From an uncultured Erysipelotrichaceae bacterium (GTDB lineage: Bacteria > Bacillota_I > Bacilli_A > Erysipelotrichales > Erysipelotrichaceae): a DNA stretch of 9,778 bases. Shown piece after piece: positions 9,628 through 9,778 of this stretch; the stretch's first letter is position 1; each line of letters starts with the position of its first letter. The position numbers and the translations under genes were made by a program. The notes beneath the pieces are model-generated. The model had not been told where the DNA came from and searched no databases. It was given only the letters and a program-made list of their open reading frames with translations. The DNA lies in the NCBI GenBank assembly GCA_944326175.1, contig CALVCY010000158.1, positions 1 through 9,778 of the forward strand. Reading direction: 5' to 3'.

Positions 9628-9778
9628 ATGAATTTAGAACAATGCACATCTTCATTACAACAGGTATTGGAAAAAGGTGCCCAATGGGCAAACACCAACG
9701 GAAACCCCAATATCGAATTGGCACATCTGATGACTTATCTGGCCGATGATGCGACCATGACGACTTTCTGGGAAAAAG
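9628..9778 (+). CDS. clpB: ATP-dependent disaggregase ClpB, N-terminal fragment (runs off window)
   Basis: Only the first 50 residues are present. AAAGGAG (9611-9617) lies ten nt before the ATG. The peptide begins MNLEQCTSSLQQVLEKGAQW and continues with NPNIELAHLMTYL, matching the start of a Clp N-terminal domain, where a first helix leads to a conserved I-x-x-x-H-L segment. No ATPase motif is within the window. ClpB, the Hsp100 that pulls proteins out of aggregates and passes them to DnaK, is preferred over ClpA, ClpC or ClpE because of the perfect CIRCE and its place directly after dnaJ. In B. subtilis clpC and clpE are instead under CtsR, and no CtsR-type heptad repeat is seen here. Confidence 0.78.
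   Translation, partial: MNLEQCTSSLQQVLEKGAQWANTNGNPNIELAHLMTYLADDATMTTFWEK

Noticed and set aside
9628..9778. Assignment as clpC or clpE
   Set aside because: The N-domain fragment alone cannot exclude it, but CIRCE without a CtsR-type site, and the position after dnaJ, favour clpB.

Overview
The window reads as a low-to-medium GC Bacillota (Firmicutes) chromosome. The evidence is the HrcA/CIRCE heat-shock system, AGGAGG-type ribosome binding sites, a DnaK without the extra N-terminal-lobe segment of Gram-negative DnaKs, and the gene order hemW ... hrcA-grpE-dnaK-dnaJ-clpB. An Erysipelotrichia-like lineage is my best guess, from overall protein character only; the sequence does not prove it.

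Left part (1-2562, plus strand): the 3' part of a glycerol kinase gene (glpK) overlaps a radical-SAM gene of the HemW family by 14 nt, and a perfectly symmetric bidirectional terminator closes the pair. In the middle (2565-3471, minus strand) is a single gene for a beta-hydroxyacid dehydrogenase of the 3-hydroxyisobutyrate dehydrogenase family. It has its own promoter, converges on hemW and diverges from hrcA. It lies between hemW and hrcA, which are adjacent in many Firmicutes.

Right part (3509-9557, plus strand): a heat-shock operon with a CIRCE operator and sigma-A-type promoter, then hrcA (repressor), grpE (nucleotide exchange factor), dnaK (Hsp70), a lipoprotein polysaccharide deacetylase, and dnaJ (Hsp40). 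An intrinsic terminator follows dnaJ. A second, perfect CIRCE then precedes the start of a clpB-type disaggregase gene, which runs off the window. HrcA made by the first operon should repress both transcription units, giving one regulon for the DnaK/DnaJ/GrpE and ClpB refolding machinery.

The most unusual item is the envelope gene inside the chaperone operon. A secreted, lipid-anchored NodB-type deacetylase with SH3-like N-terminal regions sits between dnaK and dnaJ, starts inside the last codons of dnaK in another frame, and has no visible promoter or terminator of its own. It should therefore be co-transcribed with the HrcA heat-shock regulon, implying that cell-wall or exopolysaccharide modification is tied to protein-folding stress. 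Smaller points are a CIRCE mismatch that completes a consensus -35 box, competing RNA hairpins at the dnaJ stop codon, and a marked excess of GATC in coding sequence. No tRNA, rRNA, CRISPR array, transposon or phage gene was seen, and no gene-free stretch exceeds about 180 bases.
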